Shown: piece after piece, positions 1 to 12,039 of the stretch
Layout: each line of letters begins with the position of its first letter
Position numbering within the stretch: position 1 is the stretch's first letter
Assembly: GCF_036785885.1 (NCBI RefSeq)
Contig: NC_092323.1
Span: forward strand, 1,962,501 to 2,026,500
From: Coffea arabica
Taxonomy: Eukaryota > Streptophyta > Magnoliopsida > Gentianales > Rubiaceae
DNA length: 64,000 nt
Reading direction: 5' to 3'
The notes under the pieces: model-generated
Told to the model about the DNA's origin: nothing
What the model saw: the letters and a program-made list of their open reading frames with translations, nothing else
Database searches by the model: none
Position numbers and translations under genes: made by a program

Positions 1-340
1 CTACTCTTCTCCAAACGTGCTGAATATTTCATTGACACTTGCACTTCAATTATATATATGTATGTATGTATAAATATTGTTAAAGAAAAGTAGAAATTTT
101 AGAGAAAGAAAAAACAAGTTTAGAAAGTTTAAATATGAGGGTATTATTGACAATTTTTCACCATTGATATTGGCATATGGTGCCACTATTACTTCAAGGG
201 CGCTAAGCGAGATTTTGAAAAGCTCAAAGGAGCTAGGTGATATTTTGTGAAACCTCAAGTAAGGTTTCTAAAATTATCCATTTTTTATTTCTAGAGGAAT
301 AACAACGTGCTGAATTAATGCAAAGCATTAGATCACTCCC

Positions 341-679
341 AAGGCTTCAAATGAATTGAGTCAAGTTAAATTTTAATCTAATTGAATTGAGTTTCGATTT
401 AATTTTTCAAGTTCAAAATCAAGCTCAAACTCGACAAATTCTCGGTATAAAGTTCGAACTCCAATCAAGTTTGGTGTTAAATATTATGGATATATATATA
501 ATTTGATTATTAAAATAAAAATATTATATATATAATCGAATTGACTCACAAAATAACAAATTTAATTTCTTTAGGGTTGAGTTCGAGTCTAAACTCGATT
601 TGAGTTTGATGCTAACCAATCTCTAAGTCGAATTTTGACTCAAGTTGCTCTTGAGCGTTTTGATTCGTACGTAGCTCTA
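341..679. mobile_element. Non-autonomous hAT-like element (copy 1)
   Basis: About 340 bp, rich in GAGTC/GAATTGAG-type words, with imperfect terminal inverted repeats: the left end AAGGCTTCAAATGAAT pairs loosely with the reverse complement of the right end (TAGAGCTACGTACGAAT). The flanks carry a near-duplication, CACTCCC at 334-340 and CCCTCCC at 680-686, as hAT insertion would leave. The core (TATATATAATCGA) is shared with the element at 60024-60426, so both look like diverged copies of one family. There is no coding capacity. The ends are decayed, so the borders are approximate. Confidence 0.5.
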
Positions 680-2331
680 CCCTCCCTCAACAGAAAAAAA
701 AAAAAGTTACGTACGAAAATAAATAAGTAAAGTATGAGTTATGTAGAGACGACAAAAACACAAATTGACAATCCAATTCCAGGCTACACGTGTGGTGGGT
801 GTGTGTGTGAAGACAATCCAATTAATGGACTGAAGCTGAATGAATCAGCCATCCTCTCTTTGTCATGTGTCAAAGGCGGACGCAGGCAAAGTGCATCTGA
901 TTGATTGGTTGTGGTTCACACGCCAGCCACACCTACGACACGACGATCTCGCATCCAACTTGCCCTCATTTCATGGGAGATCTTCGATCTCATCTTAAAA
1001 ATTTAAAATGTAAAAAACGGGAGGTTATTTTATTATACCCGACCCAATTCTAGTACTATGATTTTGCACCTCCACTCAACTCCGATCCGCTAAAAAGACT
1101 TTTCATCAATCATTCATTGATCCTTAGTCAACTAAAGTGCCAGCCGGCCAGTCACTGAGCCACAATTCCTAACACTGTAATTATTACGTTCATTATTAGT
1201 ATACAGCAAGAGGAGGAAAAAAAAATGCAGCAATGTCTATCTAGACGATAAAAAAAAAAAATCGTTGCCTTTTACTATTTACGTGTCTAGAGTCGCTCAT
1301 GTAGTATATTATATATATATATATATAGGGGGAGAGGGGGGCCGGGGTGGTGAAAAAAGGCGATCAGCTTTACGTAAGCATCAGTCAATGCAATAATGCA
1401 ATAAGCGGGTATCAAATACAACACCAATATGTAGAGCCAAAAGCCAGGTCATCGATAGCTATGTCTTTCCTTTTTTTTTTTCGTTTGGGTAATAATCAAT
1501 CAATAGTTATTATGTCTGATGATAACTAATGAAGTGAAGAGGATGACGTGGCATCATCTCTGCGACTTCCCCATCCCTCATCCAATCAGGATCCTCATCC
1601 AATCATTCATTCATTTATTATTATTAAAGTGTATTGACGACCATGAGAACCTCTTTCACCTACAAGCTTCTCCTTATCATTTCTGTTAGTACTACTGTTT
1701 GAAAAAAATTCACCCACCATTTTTTATTTTCCCCATAACAATTCCTAACTTTCATTGCAACACACTAATAATAATTCACTCCAACTCCATGTTAGAAAAG
1801 TAAGAGCGCCCCCCACATATTAGTTAGTTTAGAAAATTAAAGCTAATTTTTTTTTTAAAAAAAAATAATGAAATACAAGATCAGTGATAACACGTGCAAG
1901 TACGTACATATTTGTCTAGAAAAACAAGAGGGCCCACATTTTTTTTTCCCCACATTTACACACACACACCATTATGATTAAGTATGACTTGGCATTAATT
2001 TTTGATTAGCAATTTATGGAGCAATTTATGGAATAATCTATAAAGTTACTCTAATGAGCACCGCAGAACAACTTGGCCGTAAATATTATCTGTTCCCTCG
2101 AACATCAGCAAAATACGTACCGTATATGCGTGTACCAGATGGTCACGTCTCCCCCATCCTCTGAATTCCAGGGAAAAAAAAAAAAGGGAAAGAAGAAGGG
2201 GGGTTTTCCGTTTTCCCTTTCCTCGTCACCAGATCCCCGCTGCTGCTGCTAATGACTGCCTCCGCCTCGCCTGATAGGAGATTTTAAGCGCCCCCTCTCC
2301 CCTCTCCCCCTTCCCCAATCTCGTCGTCCTT
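680..2331. other. Intergenic / upstream region of the CLC gene
   Basis: No gene is visible. The region holds A-tracts, a short TA run at about 1307-1328, and two CACGTG G-box cores (787-792 and 1891-1896) that could act as bZIP/bHLH sites. The last 150 bases before the ATG at 2332 are rich in C and T, as plant 5' leaders often are. No single TATA element can be assigned with confidence. Confidence 0.4.
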
Positions 2332-5300
2332 ATGGAGGACTCCAACCAATTTGCTGCAGCAGCGGCGACCAACGACGTAGACGGACAAGCACAAAACCAG
2401 GAAAGAGATCCAGAGAGCAACTCACTTCATCAACCTCTCCTCAAGAGAAACAGAACGCTTTCCTCCAATCCACTAGCTGTGGTTGGAGCCAAAGTTTCTT
2501 ACATAGAGAGTCTAGACTACGAGTAAGACTACACCAGTACATCTCCTTCCCTGTCGGATCAATTTGCTTCCCGCCCTTCATTTCACCCCTACACAGCATT
2601 TTATACGCAAAGCTACGCTCCTGTGCAGGATCAACGAAAATGATCTCTTCAAGCATGACTGGAGAAGCAGAGCCCAAGTACAGGTGTTGCAGTATGTCTT
2701 CTTGAAATGGACCTTGGCATTCCTAGTTGGTCTTCTAACCGGAGTAATAGCCACCCTCATCAATCTAGCTGTGGAAAATATTGCAGGCTACAAACTTCTC
2801 AAAGTGATCGACTACATCAATAATAAAAGGTTTCGTCGTATACCGGGATACCAGCCTCCTCATATTATATAGCATCTCTGTTCACAGCAAAGAGCAATCA
2901 ATTATTTTTGTCATTCACCGCTCTTTGGTTTGATGCAGGTACCTAATGGGTTTCCTATTCTTTGCCGGGACTAATTTTCTTCTTACGCTTCTAGCCGCTG
3001 TTCTCTGCGTGTTCTTTGCTCCTACTGCAGCAGGCCCTGGGATACCTGAAATTAAAGCTTATCTAAATGGGGTTGACACTCCAAATATGTATGGCGCTAC
3101 TACATTAATTGTCAAGGTGAGTTGGCCGTTCTAATTGCAGAATTCAGAGCTTAAGTTTTGCGTCGTTATTAAAAGTGTAGCAATTTCCTTCTCGTTGATA
3201 ATATGCGTACCCATATCACTAGGTTGGCAAGTAAATCAATGCAAACCTCATTTGACAGAGGCCTTGATTATATATATATATACACACACACTCTTGATAA
3301 CGAGTATAATCCACCACCACTATTATGTGCTTTTTTCTGATCTCTTGCAATCCTTAAGAAGGTTTTTACCTCACAATTAGTCGGTCAACGAGAAAATAGT
3401 TTCTGATGGCATCCAAATGATCTTCAGTAACATACACCTTACAAGCCAAAACCACAAGGAAGAAGTTAAACGCCTAACGAAAACAGTTTTCACATGAAGC
3501 AACTTATTGTGTCTGTTAGTAGTTCGATTGCACGTCAGAGGTGAGCTGAATGGTCTTCTAGCTTCTTCACTTCATTACAGATCATTGGAAGCATAGGAGC
3601 TGTTGCTGCAGGCTTAGATCTAGGCAAAGAGGGCCCTTTGGTGCACATTGGAAGCTGCATTGCTTCCTTACTAGGACAAGGTGGACCGGACAATTACCGG
3701 ATAAAATGGCGCTGGCTTCGTTACTTTAATAACGACAGGGACAGGCGAGATCTCATCACCTGCGGGTCCTCTTCAGGTGTCTGTGCTGCTTTCCGAGCAC
3801 CAGTTGGCGGCGTCCTCTTTGCTCTCGAGGAGGTTGCAACATGGTGGAGAAGTGCCCTCCTATGGAGATCTTTTTTCAGCACTGCAGTCGTGGTGGTGGT
3901 GCTCAGAGCCTTCATGGAATACTGCAAATCCAGATACTGTGGACTTTTTGGAAAAGGAGGTCTAATCATGTTTGATGTAAGTGAAGTTTCTGTGAGGTAT
4001 CACATCGTAGATCTCATTCCTATTGCTGTCATTGGCATAATTGGAGGACTGCTTGGAAGCCTCTACAACCATGTTCTCCATAAGGTCCTCCGGCTTTACA
4101 GTCTTATAAATGAGTAAGTACCCATTTTTCAAATATATATAACTCTGCTCTGCAATATCTCTCCCCATGATTCCATGGGTTATTTCTGTACTTTTAATAC
4201 CGCTTGGATTCATTCAAAGCCAAAGGTCAAAAGGCCAAAACCTAGAGATGAACCAAGCTCTCTCCAGAGACAATCGCATGAAAACTGATGAACCTTTTAG
4301 CAAACATAGTTAAATTTCAAAACAGAGAGCCGCGTATTGTTCAATTCAAATATTGCTTTAAACTGAATTGCAATTTCTTCTGTGTCAGTACAATCCACGG
4401 TTAAAGAGAACCAACCTGAATTAAAAACATTGTGATGTTCTGACTGTAGGGTTCTTACTCTCTACTAATGTTGCAGGAAAGGAAAACTACATAAACTTCT
4501 ACTAAGCCTTGGTGTCTCTATCTTCACCTCTGTATGCGTATATGGACTACCATTCCTTGCTAGTTGCCGACCTTGTGATCCCTCCATTCAAGAGACTTCC
4601 TGCCCCACAAATGGAGGAGCAGGAAACTTCAAGCAATTCAACTGCCCAAATGGACAGTATAATGACCTAGCCACTCTTCTCCTCACAACCAATGATGATG
4701 CTGTTCGCAACATTTTCTCCACAAGCACCTCCTCAGAGTTCCATATCTTTACCCTCACTATCTTCTTTGTTCTATATTGCATTCTAGGGCTCATAACCTT
4801 TGGAATTGCCGTTCCATCTGGTCTTTTCCTTCCAATTATCCTCATGGGTGCTGCTTATGGTCGTATGCTTGGCGTTGCCATGGGCCCATACACACAAATT
4901 GACCAAGGGCTCTATGCCGTTCTAGGTGCAGCCTCTCTAATGGCTGGTTCAATGAGGATGACAGTTTCGCTCTGTGTCATCTTTCTTGAGCTGACCAACA
5001 ACCTTCTCCTGCTACCCATGACAATGCTCGTTCTTCTAATTGCCAAAACAGTTGGAGACTGCTTCAACCCAAGCATATACGAGATAATACTAGAATTAAA
5101 AGGTCTACCTTTCTTAGATGCAAATCCAGAACCATGGATGAGAAATATAACTGTTGGGGAACTAGCTGATGTCAAGCCGCCAGTTGTTACTCTTCATGGG
5201 ATCGAGAAAGTTGGCTACATTGTAGAAGTCCTCAGGAACACCACACACAATGGGTTCCCCGTTGTAGATGAAGGGGTAATGGCACCAGTTGGGACACAAA

Positions 5301-5930
5301 CTGGAGCAACTGAACTGGTAGGATTAGTCCTGCGAGCTCACCTTCTGTTAGTGCTGAAAAGGAAGTGGTTCCTGCCAGAAAGACGGAGGACAGAGGAGTG
5401 GGAAGTGAGAGAGAAATTCACCTGGGTTGATTTGGCTGAAAGGTGGGGTAAGATTGATGACGTGACTGTAACAAAGGATGAAATGGAGATGTATGTTGAC
5501 TTGCATCCCATAACAAATACCACACCCTATACGGTGTTAGAAAGCATGTCAGCAGCAAAAGCAATGGTGCTGTTCAGGCAAGTGGGGCTCCGGCACATGA
5601 TCATCATACCAAAGTATCAAGCATCCGGGGTTAGTTTCTGAAGCAAACTCTTCATTAAGATTTCTGAAGCCCAAAAAAAAAAAAAAGACATAAAAAGGAT
5701 TGAATAGTGATAGTTAAAACAAGAAGGAAACTACAACATATGATGGAAAAGAATGCTTTTTCCGTAAATAAGCCATAACTATCCAATATAGTATCACTTA
5801 CCTGATGTTATGCTCCCTTTTGTAGGTTTCTCCTGTGGTGGGAATATTGACCAGGCAAGACCTGAGAGCCCACAATATTTTGAGTGCTTTCCCTCATCTA
5901 GCAAAGTCAAAGGGGAAAAAGGGACACTAA
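2332..5930 (+). CDS. CLC: CLC-type anion/proton exchanger, nitrate-selective CLC-a/b type
   Basis: Voltage-dependent chloride channel family protein, expected in the vacuolar membrane, exchanging nitrate or chloride for protons. Six coding exons: 2332-2522, 2629-2829, 2939-3116, 3581-4113, 4477-5629, 5826-5930, all GT-AG and phase-consistent, giving 786 residues, close to the roughly 775-780 of Arabidopsis CLC-a/b. The selectivity loop reads GPGIP (Pro164), the nitrate-preferring form; most other plant CLCs have Ser there. The gating glutamate (Glu207, in GKEGPLVHIG) and proton glutamate (Glu274, in FALEEVATWW) are both present. Hydrophobic helices fill residues of about 85-560, followed by two cytosolic CBS domains, the second split by the last intron. 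The start fits the family: the N-terminus runs through QPLLKRNRTLSSNPLA to a conserved SLDYEINENDLFKHDW. It is convergent with the methyltransferase gene that follows. Confidence 0.95.
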
Positions 5931-6282
5931 AATTCTCCAACTGAATACGAACCGTTGCCGCTTTTTTGAATTCTTTTCTCATCTTCTCCAGTTTTGCATT
6001 CTTTCACAAACTCCATAAAGCCAGATATGACGTGTGTCAACTATCTTTCATTCAGCTAAGTTCATCATTGATGGACATCGGAACAAATTTATAGGCTACA
6101 CATCTACAACCTTTTTAGTTTTGCAAGTTCGTCAAATACACAGGTATTTTGTTGTTGATGTCTTTCTTTTGCAAACTTCCACAACAGTGGTTCTTCCATA
6201 CATATTTCTGTTTCCCCAGATGTACGCTTGAGTTCCATCAGAACACGGCATCTAAGCTATTAATTGCATCAGCAAACTCTTC

Positions 6283-9200
6283 TCAAGAAGGTCTCTTCTT
6301 TTTTGCAGATTTCTTTTTCTTCATGCATGCTCTTGGGCCTCTTCTAAATACTGCCAAAATCTCAATACTGCATAAACTAATCCATGTCTCATTTAGGACT
6401 TCAAATGATAACAATGAGCTATAATGCATCAATCTAAAGTAAAGATTCACGCATTACTGCTAAATACAGTCACATCATTGCACTTTTAAGAAACATAAAT
6501 GTACCTAGATCAGGGTAGAAAAGGCTGAAAAATGTTGATAACAGTTGCTTTGGAGTGTTGTCCCTTATTAAGAAAAGAACGTAACATAAAGCAGATATTT
6601 TTGTTTAAAGTATATTTTTTTTCATTCAGGTTTTACCAATCAGCCGACCACATAATATGCCACACTGTGAACTCCTTCAAAGCAAGTAATATAGCAAAGT
6701 AGAACAGTTATGTTAAAGAGTCATTAACTTGAAGCCTATTGCGGCATAATGAACTCTGTTACAAAGCAGCAAGGCAAGATTTGGCCGTCATGTACTTCGT
6801 TGGCAACCTAAAACTGATACAAGACTGAGCCCCCATGTACAGTAGTACGAACTGTAGCCCTCATGTATTAAATGAATTCATATTCGCGTTCAGCTATTTG
6901 ATCAATGGCAAATGACACCACCGATAATCATTTGAAAAAGACTAATTTGATCTTAAGCAGGCAGTGCCAGTATGGTCAAGGGAACAGCCAAAAAAAAAAA
7001 TAATGGGTCAGAATAATCACGAACCCATAGCTTCCAACAACCACCATGTAACTTCCTTTCATCCATGCAAAGACATCCCACTGCTAGCCTCTCACCAGAT
7101 CCAATGCTTGGGATTTTCTAGAAAGTAATTCAACTTCTTTCCCCTTGTCTAAGTCGCACATATACAAAAATTTTGGTCTTTATTCTCAAAGAAGTTCTAT
7201 AAACACAACATAGAGCCCTTTGCACGGAAAATTTCAATGAAAAGATTAAACATATCTTCTACTTAAATGGGAGACACAAAGATAAACAGTACCTCTGTGT
7301 GCCAGGAAAGAAATTAAAGCCATGCGCTTTGTCCAAATGCCATGTCTCTCCAGACAAAAGTGATGCACAATCCTGTAAAAAGATCAATTCTTTGGTAAAA
7401 AATCAGAAGAAAGTTTTCCTCGTCAGAGAGAGAGAGAGAGAGAGAGAGGAGGGGGGGGGGTTCTCTGAAAATCAAAGATTCAATTCGTCTAATTAGGTGA
7501 CAGCTCCTAGGAGTCATGAAAAACCCATAATGCCAATCTACCTCTTTAAAACTTTGCCACCCACAGCTTACGTAGATTAGAGTTTGAGGCAGCGAGCGGC
7601 TTTCCTCTTGCAAAGGCCCGAGTTTAAATTGCACTGATGGTTGTCTTGCTCTAATAACCCATGGCCTCTTTTCACCTTTGGCCTCTAAGGATGGACTGAG
7701 ATTAGACCAAAAAAAATGCATATAAACATCCTACTTAAAAGAGCAATTCACAACTGGATTTTATATTCCATTCTAACTCTACCTTTCAGGCAGCTTTGAT
7801 TTAAGCTCCACGGATGACATAGTCCTTAATGCATCAACCAAAGATGGTTCTAGCCCTTTCCTGGGAGGATCAACTACAACCACCTCTGATCCCACAAGCC
7901 AAGAAAGAGGTTCCTGAACAAATTTTTAATGTAAGAGCTCAACAAAGTGCTGCAGAGAATACACCCAACCACCCACATTAGTTGATTGGATATTCTTTAT
8001 CTTCAGCTGTCCAAAAAAGTATAAAAGGAGGGAATTTCGAAAAGCACATTCACAGCTAAAATGCATTGCGTTAGTATCAACTGTACCACATGCCCGCATG
8101 GATGGCTAAGTATAGACCTACAGAATACACTTATAAAGATACATGCATTGCCATATACAAATCCCAATTCCTTGTGCGTGATTTTGAAGAAAAGGAAAAA
8201 TTGACACTTACTACTGATGTGTCTGCTTGATGCCAGCTGATGCTGCAATCCAGAGAGGCTGGTAAACGCTCAACTGTCTTTCCAAAGGACATCTTTGACT
8301 CTCTGTTAACCTCAACACATTTTACTAACCTGTTAAAAACTCAAAGTGTATTAGAATGAATGCTCAGTTGTCAAGCACCAAAATTTATAGCTCTTTACAT
8401 TATCAGGTTCTTACCTACACTTCCTCATTGCAGCCAAAGATAATCCGATAACACCGGCTCCTGCATAAAGATCAACCACTGATGCGCCATGAGGGACATA
8501 CTTCTGTAACTTCCGAAGCAAAGAATCAAATGCCTGGACAAAAATTTAAAAATATGTTAACTATAAACAAATGCATAAACCAACTATCCTCGTACTACAG
8601 AGGAAACAATGAAAAATTATTTGATTATCCATCCAGATGGGAGAAACACTAGGGCAGTAATAAAGTAAGGGACTGATTAATAGTCATCACAATATCAAAT
8701 GACGATCAAGAGAACACACAAGATAATGACAGTTCCTGCCACCATCCTTTGCACGACGAAAAAGTTGATTCAGAAGAAACAAGACCAATGATATCTATAC
8801 CTAGATAGAACAAACCAAAAGAGCATGTCCATTTTTTCTTAAAACAAAGCTAAATAAAGCAACAAACTTTATTCAGATTTCTACCTTGGTATTTGCTTGA
8901 CCAAAGCTTGATGGAGCCAAAGAAACATCGATTCCTCCAACATGTTCCCAGAATTCTGCGTCTCCAATCAAATGCCTCCATCTATTCCCAAATATGATCT
9001 AAATCAACACAAAGAACATATCAAAGGTCTGCTGAAGGCTAGTTTGACACTAACATCCTTAAGGGCCTGTCAAAAGCTTATGAAATCTATAGTATATCTT
9101 TTTATATAGAAATTTAAGTTAAATTTGTAAATTTTGTCCAAAAAACTAAAGACACGTTCACGTTTTTTCTTGCTTAAAAAAGTAAGTGTGCTCAGAAGCA

Positions 9201-11829
9201 ACCCAAAGCCTGCTCTCTAAAAAGCTTTTTTCAATTTCAAAAAATTTTAGCCCTAGGTCTCCACAGGATGGAAAAATCCAAATTCCACATTCACAGTAAA
9301 GTTTTTATTTTCCATATATAGATTCTAGAGTTAACTTAGATTTCATATGCAGTCCATGGAAATTACCCAAACTAGAAGAAGACACATAAATACAAGATAT
9401 TGTGAAGGTTAAATTCATACAGCATGGTGGTTTTTGATTTCAGAGACCATAGAGATAAGATAAAAAAATTTATACTCATTCACATTAACACATGCATTCC
9501 TTTTTTTTTTTTTTTTAAGGGTGTCCCGCAGGGAGTGGACCCTGCAGACTATTCCCCACCCTCCACAACTTGCTGGCAGCATTCCTTGAGGTGCACTAAA
9601 GATTGATCAAGTGCACCTGCAAAAGAGATGCATATAAAAGAAGATAGAACATAAAAGGGTGTTTTTCATGAGATAGAGTCCAATTACTTTGCCAACCATA
9701 ATAAAGAAAGAGAACAACCAGGTCATGTTAATTTTCCCTTTCACAGACCCCAAAAGTTCACCTTTCTGTGATGAGATTCACAGCTATCTAACTCACTCAA
9801 AGACTTCACAATTCCAAATTCCATGAAAATATAAGGTTCAAATTATATTTATTCTAGTTGACTGCTTCAAATGGCATTTTCACACATTATCACAATATGC
9901 ACTCTCCAATATCCAAAAAACAGATCACTTGAAAATTATTCTTCGAAAGAAGTCGGCCAGAGACTTTTTACAACAAGATCAACCATTTTAATGCTATGGA
10001 TTTTCAAAATTTCCAAGTGCTACAAAAAGCACACAAGCACAAAATATGTGTATCTTAAGTGCAAAGGAAAGTTGTGGTAATTGTCATTCATTATGAGTTC
10101 CCAAAATTACCCTTTCAACAAGATAATATATTCATTGCATTCAAGGAAACTACAGATGTTTCTATGGTATTTTTGTTAAACAACCCCCACCCCCAAATAC
10201 TCAAGCACATTCGTGGAGTGTGCCCCATAATTACTAGTATACATAGTGGATGTACCTATATCTACATATATAGTTGTCTGTAGGTAACAATACTACCAAC
10301 ACATACATGCTACAGTGAGATAATGACAGAGAGAGCTGTGCTCACATTATTAGTTGATGTTTGAAAGTTAGCCCACACAGAATGAATTAGATTGATTTTC
10401 GTCCTTCTGCCACCATTTCTCCACAGGTACTGCACACACATACAATCCCTAAAGTCATGCGTATGAAGAAGATTACATCCAAAATTATATTGACAAATGA
10501 ATATTGAGAATCCTACATTTGCTAGAGCATTCAATTTTTCTGAACTAGGTGAGTTTTCATTTCTAGAATTCCAAACCAAAGCAACCTGCACTTTACCTGA
10601 AATAACAGAAAAATTCATAGTAATATTTAAAGATCTGAATAGACCTTTTCTAACAAATCACAAATCCAAATATTCACACTACAGGAAACAATGGGATAGT
10701 GAAATATCAGCTACAAACCATTTTGATATCTTTGTGAGACAGGAAGAGATGTGTCATACGTAGTCACAGCCATCTGCAAAGTCCAAGGGGATTCATTACA
10801 TATATAGATAATCCGGACTATAACTAACTTCTGCTGTCATTTATTAACAAAATTAATCACCTGCACATATCTCAGTTCGCCAGTTCCCTGATCTTCGTCA
10901 TATGGCTCAATACACAAATCAGATATGCCTGCCAAAAGTACATAAAGAAAACATGCAGGAGAAAGAGAGAGAGCACACATTAGAGATGAAATTCTGGCCA
11001 TTAGCCTGGAGGCGATTCAACCAAGAAAAAGGAAAAATAAGTGTTGCTTTAAAATACAATTAATAGGATGGATGACAGACCTTGTTTCAGGAGCTCCACA
11101 GCGGCATTAATGCGCGGATGATGAGCTGCAAATGCAAGAAGTACCTAGTTATAAACAATTTAGTTGAAAATATGAAAATTCAACGAACTTAGAATTACAA
11201 AAGATCCACACCTTTACACTCGGGAATATCAGCAATATTGTGAGTGCCCTCTTGATAAAGCCCAATTAAAGGCTCGGTTGATGAACCCCGAACAGCAAGT
11301 TTTGCGCGGCATCTCCATCCCCACTGTAAAATCATTGAGATATCGATTATTGCTTTTGGTGAAAATTTTTAAGACCAGCAGCTAGGCAGTAAAGTGATAG
11401 AAATGAAGTATTTACCAGTCTACAGCTATCAAAGGTGAAGTCGGAAACGCCGAGAGTCTTGAAAAAGTCGGTGGCCTCGTCAACTATTGCAGGGTGGTGG
11501 AGATTGTACTCGTGTGTACAACCCGAACACCTGAAAGCCAATGAAATCAAAATTAGCGCCCTGCTCACAATGATTTATTTATTTTTTTTTAAATAAGAGT
11601 TGAAAGAGTTATGAGTCGGGGAAACGTACGACTGGAAGTGAGGGCATTGGAGGGAGCAAGTTAAGGAGGACGGTGCGGTAAAGCCAGGATTAGGATTTTG
11701 GCAGACAGACGTCAGTGGCGGTGGTTCTCGTGGAGTGCGGGAAGCGAAATTCGTGGTGGTGGTTCGACAAGTGATTAGAGGGAAGGATGATGACGGGTGC
11801 AGTGGTACTGAGAGGAAAGTGGAGGCCAT
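6283..11829 (-). CDS. RlmD/RumA-like RNA (uracil-5-)-methyltransferase, plastid-type, with apparent frameshift
   Basis: SAM-dependent m5U methyltransferase, probably acting on plastid rRNA or tRNA. Coding exons, read downward: 11829-11630, 11530-11416, 11323-11212, 11125-11081, 10928-10861, 10773-10719, 10596-10517, 10429-10346, 8998-8885, 8534-8415, 8329-8212, 7913-7783, 7695-7542, 7372-7293, 6367-6283. The N-terminus is Ser/Thr-rich and lacks acids, like a chloroplast transit peptide. A C-x5-C-x2-C motif (62, 68, 71) plus Cys141 matches the [4Fe-4S] site of RlmD. Later come LYAGAGVIGLSLA (SAM site), DPPRKG, and LIYVSCGW with the presumed catalytic Cys458. The last exon lies about 0.9 kb beyond the previous one; it begins IEILAVFRRG and ends in a Lys/Arg-rich tail. 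In exon 8534-8415 the phase slips: four A's on the plus strand (8520-8523) where the family sequence (AFDSLLRKL) needs three. All other joins keep phase, so this is either a sequencing slip or a recent lesion. About 519 residues if the extra base is ignored. Confidence 0.85.
9501..9620 (-). repeat. Short retroposon-like insert in an intron of the methyltransferase gene
   Basis: Read on the minus strand, roughly 100 bases of non-AT-rich sequence (from GTGCACTTGATC to GCGGGACACCC) end in a run of 16 A's (plus-strand T's at 9501-9516). The composition differs from the surrounding intron, and the A-tail suggests a short retroposed sequence such as a truncated SINE. No A or B box was recognised and no target duplication was found. 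An unannotated alternative exon is the other possibility. Confidence 0.3.
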
Positions 11830-12039
11830 TCGGGCGTCTCTTGTCTGAGCGATGGGTGGCGGGAGAGGAGAGGAATCCGAAGGGCGTATGGGGGTAAGAA
11901 TGCAGTTGATGCTGGACTGGACGGTGCCCGGGTTGGTTTTGGTGGCGGGAATGGATAAAGCTCGATTTAGTTTTTATTTTTGTTTACTTTTTATTATATC
12001 TCTTTCCAGTTTTTTCTTCCGAAATAATCACAATCTAAA

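Noticed and set aside
9424-9606. 60-codon plus-strand frame inside an intron of the methyltransferase gene
   Set aside because: It crosses the poly-T tract and the retroposon-like insert; no homology recognised.
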